From: Poriferisodalis sp965226645
GTDB lineage: Bacteria > Actinomycetota > Acidimicrobiia > Acidimicrobiales > Poriferisodalaceae
Assembly: GCA_965226645.1 (NCBI GenBank)
Contig: CBDDDL010000002.1
Span: forward strand, 620,001 to 684,000
Length of the DNA: 64,000 nucleotides
Direction: 5' to 3'
Both the position numbers and the translations under genes were made by a program. Shown piece after piece: positions 63,367-64,000 of this stretch. The notes beneath the pieces are model-generated. The model searched no databases, was not told the DNA's origin, and worked only from the letters and a program-made list of their open reading frames with translations. Each line of letters starts with the position of its first letter. Within the stretch, counting starts at the first letter, position 1.

Positions 63367-64000
63367 ACCGGCCGCTCGTGCTCAGGCGCCGCCGGTGCTC
63401 GAGGAAGTCGACCAGCACGTAGTTGCCCAGATCGTGCGGGCTCGTGAAGAACGCCCGGCCGCCGTTCATCTCGGTCATCTTCTCCACGAACGCCCGCAGG
63501 TAGCTGTTCGGGTCGAGCATGAACACGTTGATGCGGATGTCCTCGCGGGTGGCGCGGGCCACTTCCAACAGCGTCGCCTCGATGGTCTCGCGCACCGGCG
63601 GGTAGGCAAAGAACGGACGCCCGTCGCGCCCGAGGTGGGCGGTCGGCTCGCCGTCGGTGATCATGATGATCTGCTTCGAGCCGCTCTGGCGGGCCAGCAG
63701 GCGCCGAGCGATCATGAAGCCGTGCTGCATGTTGGTGCCGTAGGCGAAATCCCACGACACCTCCGGCAGCTGCGACGCCTTCAGCTCGTTGGCTGACTCG
63801 GCAAAGCCCACGATGCCGAGGTAGTCACGCGGGAACTGCGTTGAGATCAACGAGTGCAGCGCCATCGTGACCTTCTTCGCGGGAAGAAAGTTGTCACGCA
63901 TCGGCATCGACAGCGACAGGTCCAGCATCAGCACCGTCGAGGCCCGAGAAAGCAGCTCAGTCCGCTCGATCTCGAAGTCGTCGGGCGTCAGCCGCACCGG
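63362..64000 (-). CDS. VWA-domain protein (magnesium chelatase-like), N-terminus beyond window
   Basis: The last 212 or so residues of a larger protein are visible on the minus strand; the frame is open at the right edge. The segment contains a von Willebrand A fold with the metal-ion site DLSLSM, a Thr/Asp-containing strand (QIIMITDGEPTAHLG), and FAESANELKASQLPEVSWDF. VWA domains of this type commonly end magnesium-chelatase-like or MoxR-associated proteins, so an AAA+ or regulatory N-terminal part is expected outside the window. The function cannot be stated. Confidence 0.78.
   Translation of the reverse strand, partial: PVRLTPDDFEIERTELLSRASTVLMLDLSLSMPMRDNFLPAKKVTMALHSLISTQFPRDYLGIVGFAESANELKASQLPEVSWDFAYGTNMQHGFMIARRLLARQSGSKQIIMITDGEPTAHLGRDGRPFFAYPPVRETIEATLLEVARATREDIRINVFMLDPNSYLRAFVEKMTEMNGGRAFFTSPHDLGNYVLVDFLEHRRRLSTSGRF

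Overview
The window is a high-GC, densely packed bacterial chromosome segment. It fits Actinomycetota, and most likely an aquatic member of the Acidimicrobiia. That assignment is an inference, made without any database search. It rests on the DUF2342 metalloprotease next to tilS-hpt, a topoisomerase I with a Lys/Ala-rich tail, LppM-like lipoproteins, surface proteins with cell-wall-binding repeat 2 (CWB2), frequent GTG starts and leaderless-looking promoters. No rRNA, prophage or CRISPR array is visible. There is one complete insertion sequence (IS630 family).

Layout: 1-10 kb holds a ribokinase cut by the window edge, an MDR oxidoreductase, tRNA-Thr(UGU), a leftward run clpC > LppM lipoprotein > ispD > ispF > rlmB, and a rightward run polyprenyl synthase > folP > lipoprotein cytochrome c. 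10-20 kb holds a truncated sugar dehydrogenase, a beta-oxidation pair (acyl-CoA dehydrogenase, 3-hydroxyacyl-CoA dehydrogenase) divergent from a thioesterase, a folate/translation run (phosphatase-like gene, folB, folK, lysS), then metalloprotease > tilS > hpt. 20-30 kb holds tRNA-Thr(CGU), MFS > tmk > holB, topA, a DUF368 membrane protein, an ammonium transporter with a GlnR-like upstream box, and the IS630 element.

30.4-38.9 kb is a coherent osmoprotectant locus. It encodes choline-sulfatase (BetC), a glycine-betaine binding lipoprotein (ProX), choline dehydrogenase (BetA), a TetR regulator, an ATPase (ProV) and a double-length fused permease (ProW). A near-perfect 22-bp palindrome sits on the proX promoter. 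Together these would import quaternary amines, release choline from choline-O-sulfate and oxidise it toward betaine. No betaine-aldehyde dehydrogenase is present in the window. 38.9-44 kb holds a second LppM-like lipoprotein, an MFS exporter, a Phd/VapC toxin-antitoxin pair and a membrane pyrophosphatase.

44.3-56.8 kb is the most unusual part. It encodes a secreted protein of about 3,181 residues with two arylsulfotransferase-like propeller modules, many Calx-beta, cadherin-like and Ig-like domains, and three terminal CWB2 repeats. About 1.1 kb of gene relics follows, then a second CWB2 protein with a CAP-like domain. 56.9-64 kb holds nhaA, a STAS protein without the phosphorylatable serine, a luciferase-like monooxygenase divergent from a TetR gene with a palindromic operator, an MFS protein, a three-armed inverted-repeat element, a leaderless HigB/HigA-type pair, an HTH relic and the end of a VWA-domain gene.

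A recurring oddity is short in-frame tandem duplications (12-27 bp units) in the termini or linkers of otherwise ordinary genes, including folB, topA, the hydroxyacyl-CoA dehydrogenase and an LppM-like protein.
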